A DNA stretch of 64,000 nucleotides from Paradevosia shaoguanensis (GTDB taxonomy: Bacteria > Pseudomonadota > Alphaproteobacteria > Rhizobiales > Devosiaceae). The DNA lies in NCBI RefSeq assembly GCF_016801025.1, contig NZ_CP068983.1:744001-808000 (forward strand), in the 5' to 3' direction. Positions 63,649 through 64,000 of the stretch are shown in pieces; position 1 is the first letter of the stretch, and each line of letters starts with the position of its first letter. The notes beneath the pieces were generated by a model, which was not told the DNA's origin, did not search any database, and worked only from the letters and a program-made list of their open reading frames with translations. The translations under genes were made by a program, and so were the position numbers.

Positions 63649-64000
63649 ATGGCTTTCAAGTCCATCAATCCGGCAACGGGCGAGGCAATCGCCACCTATC
63701 CGGCGCACGACGCGGCCGATATCGACCGCCTGCTGCAACGCGCCTGGGACACGTGGCAGAGCTGGTCCCAGGAGCCCGCACCCGTCCGTGCGGCCTTCCT
63801 CGAGCGGCTGGCCGGCCTCCTCGAAGAGCGCGCTGATCGCTATGCCGCGCTCATTACCTCCGAAATGGGCAAGCTCGTGGGCGAAGCTCGGGGTGAGGTG
63901 GTCAAGGCTGCCGGCGGCGCGCGGCACTTTGCGGCGCAAGGGCAGGAATATCTGCGCGACGAGGCCATCCCCGGTACGCCGGGCAAGGTGGTCTATCAGT
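63649..64000 (+). CDS. aldehyde dehydrogenase, NAD(P)-dependent (succinate-semialdehyde type), 5' part
   Basis: The gene runs off the right edge; 117 residues are visible. GGGAGGA stands five bases before ATG 63649. The visible part, FKSINPATGEAIATYPAHD, DTWQSWS, RADRYAALITSEMGKLVGEA and AAGGARHFA, matches the N-terminus of the GabD/YneI-like aldehyde dehydrogenases. The catalytic Cys and Glu lie beyond the window. It is divergent from the GMC oxidoreductase with two shared operator-like sites between, suggesting joint control. Confidence 0.88.
   Translation, partial: MAFKSINPATGEAIATYPAHDAADIDRLLQRAWDTWQSWSQEPAPVRAAFLERLAGLLEERADRYAALITSEMGKLVGEARGEVVKAAGGARHFAAQGQEYLRDEAIPGTPGKVVYQ

Noticed and set aside
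1-64000. CRISPR array or insertion sequence
   Set aside because: I found no regularly spaced repeats and no transposase gene. The direct repeats present are the att pair, the 42-bp pair and one 21-bp tandem.

Overview
The window reads as chromosome of a GC-rich alphaproteobacterium of the Hyphomicrobiales type, with Devosia or a close relative as my best guess. The signs are a SAM-II riboswitch in front of metZ, a long (371 aa) dCTP deaminase, an alpha-2-macroglobulin/PBP1C pair, and dense GC-rich coding. This placement is inference, since no rRNA or other marker gene is present.

Region 1 (1-2712) is backbone: an MFS exporter, a divergent LysR regulator and a tRNA-Gly(CCC) gene.

Region 2 (2676-17590) is a visibly more AT-rich integrated element. 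It is bounded by an 80-bp direct repeat (78 matches) that starts exactly in the anticodon loop of the tRNA. It carries a tyrosine integrase and a 905-codon family B DNA polymerase with intact exonuclease and polymerase motifs. No terminal protein or replication initiator was recognised. This is the architecture of a pipolin, an element encoding a primer-independent PolB. Its cargo looks defence-related: an AlbA_2/Schlafen-type protein, an ADP-ribosylglycohydrolase-like protein with altered metal-site motifs, a TM2 protein, an XRE regulator, an E-D-ExK nuclease-like protein, a TIR/deoxyribosyltransferase-like plus P-loop ATPase fusion, several unknowns and an aminoglycoside phosphotransferase remnant.

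Region 3 (17591-22830) is a second accessory stretch: an outer-membrane barrel protein between 42-bp direct repeats, a phosphoesterase, an adenosine deaminase-like enzyme and a sialidase-like protein. Decayed pieces of a YcxB-like gene, whose intact copy is at 22855-23388, lie at 2811, 17643 and 21100. They suggest repeated insertion between the tRNA and this gene.

Region 4 (22855-43168) is backbone metabolism and envelope: cupin, VOC, GNAT-Rnk fusion, AraC-GyrI regulator, alcohol dehydrogenase, dcd, riboswitch-controlled metZ, macAB, pbpC and alpha-2-macroglobulin.

Region 5 (43207-53515) is a surface-polysaccharide locus with an acyltransferase, three glycosyltransferases, a Wzy-like polymerase/ligase, a Wzx-like flippase, a pyruvyltransferase-like protein, rfbD, and an SGNH hydrolase coupled to a 50-aa ORF.

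Region 6 (53584-64000) has a lone receiver protein, an acetate-CoA ligase/GNAT fusion, a ribose-type ABC importer, a GMC oxidoreductase and the start of an aldehyde dehydrogenase gene. The last two are divergent around two operator-like inverted repeats.
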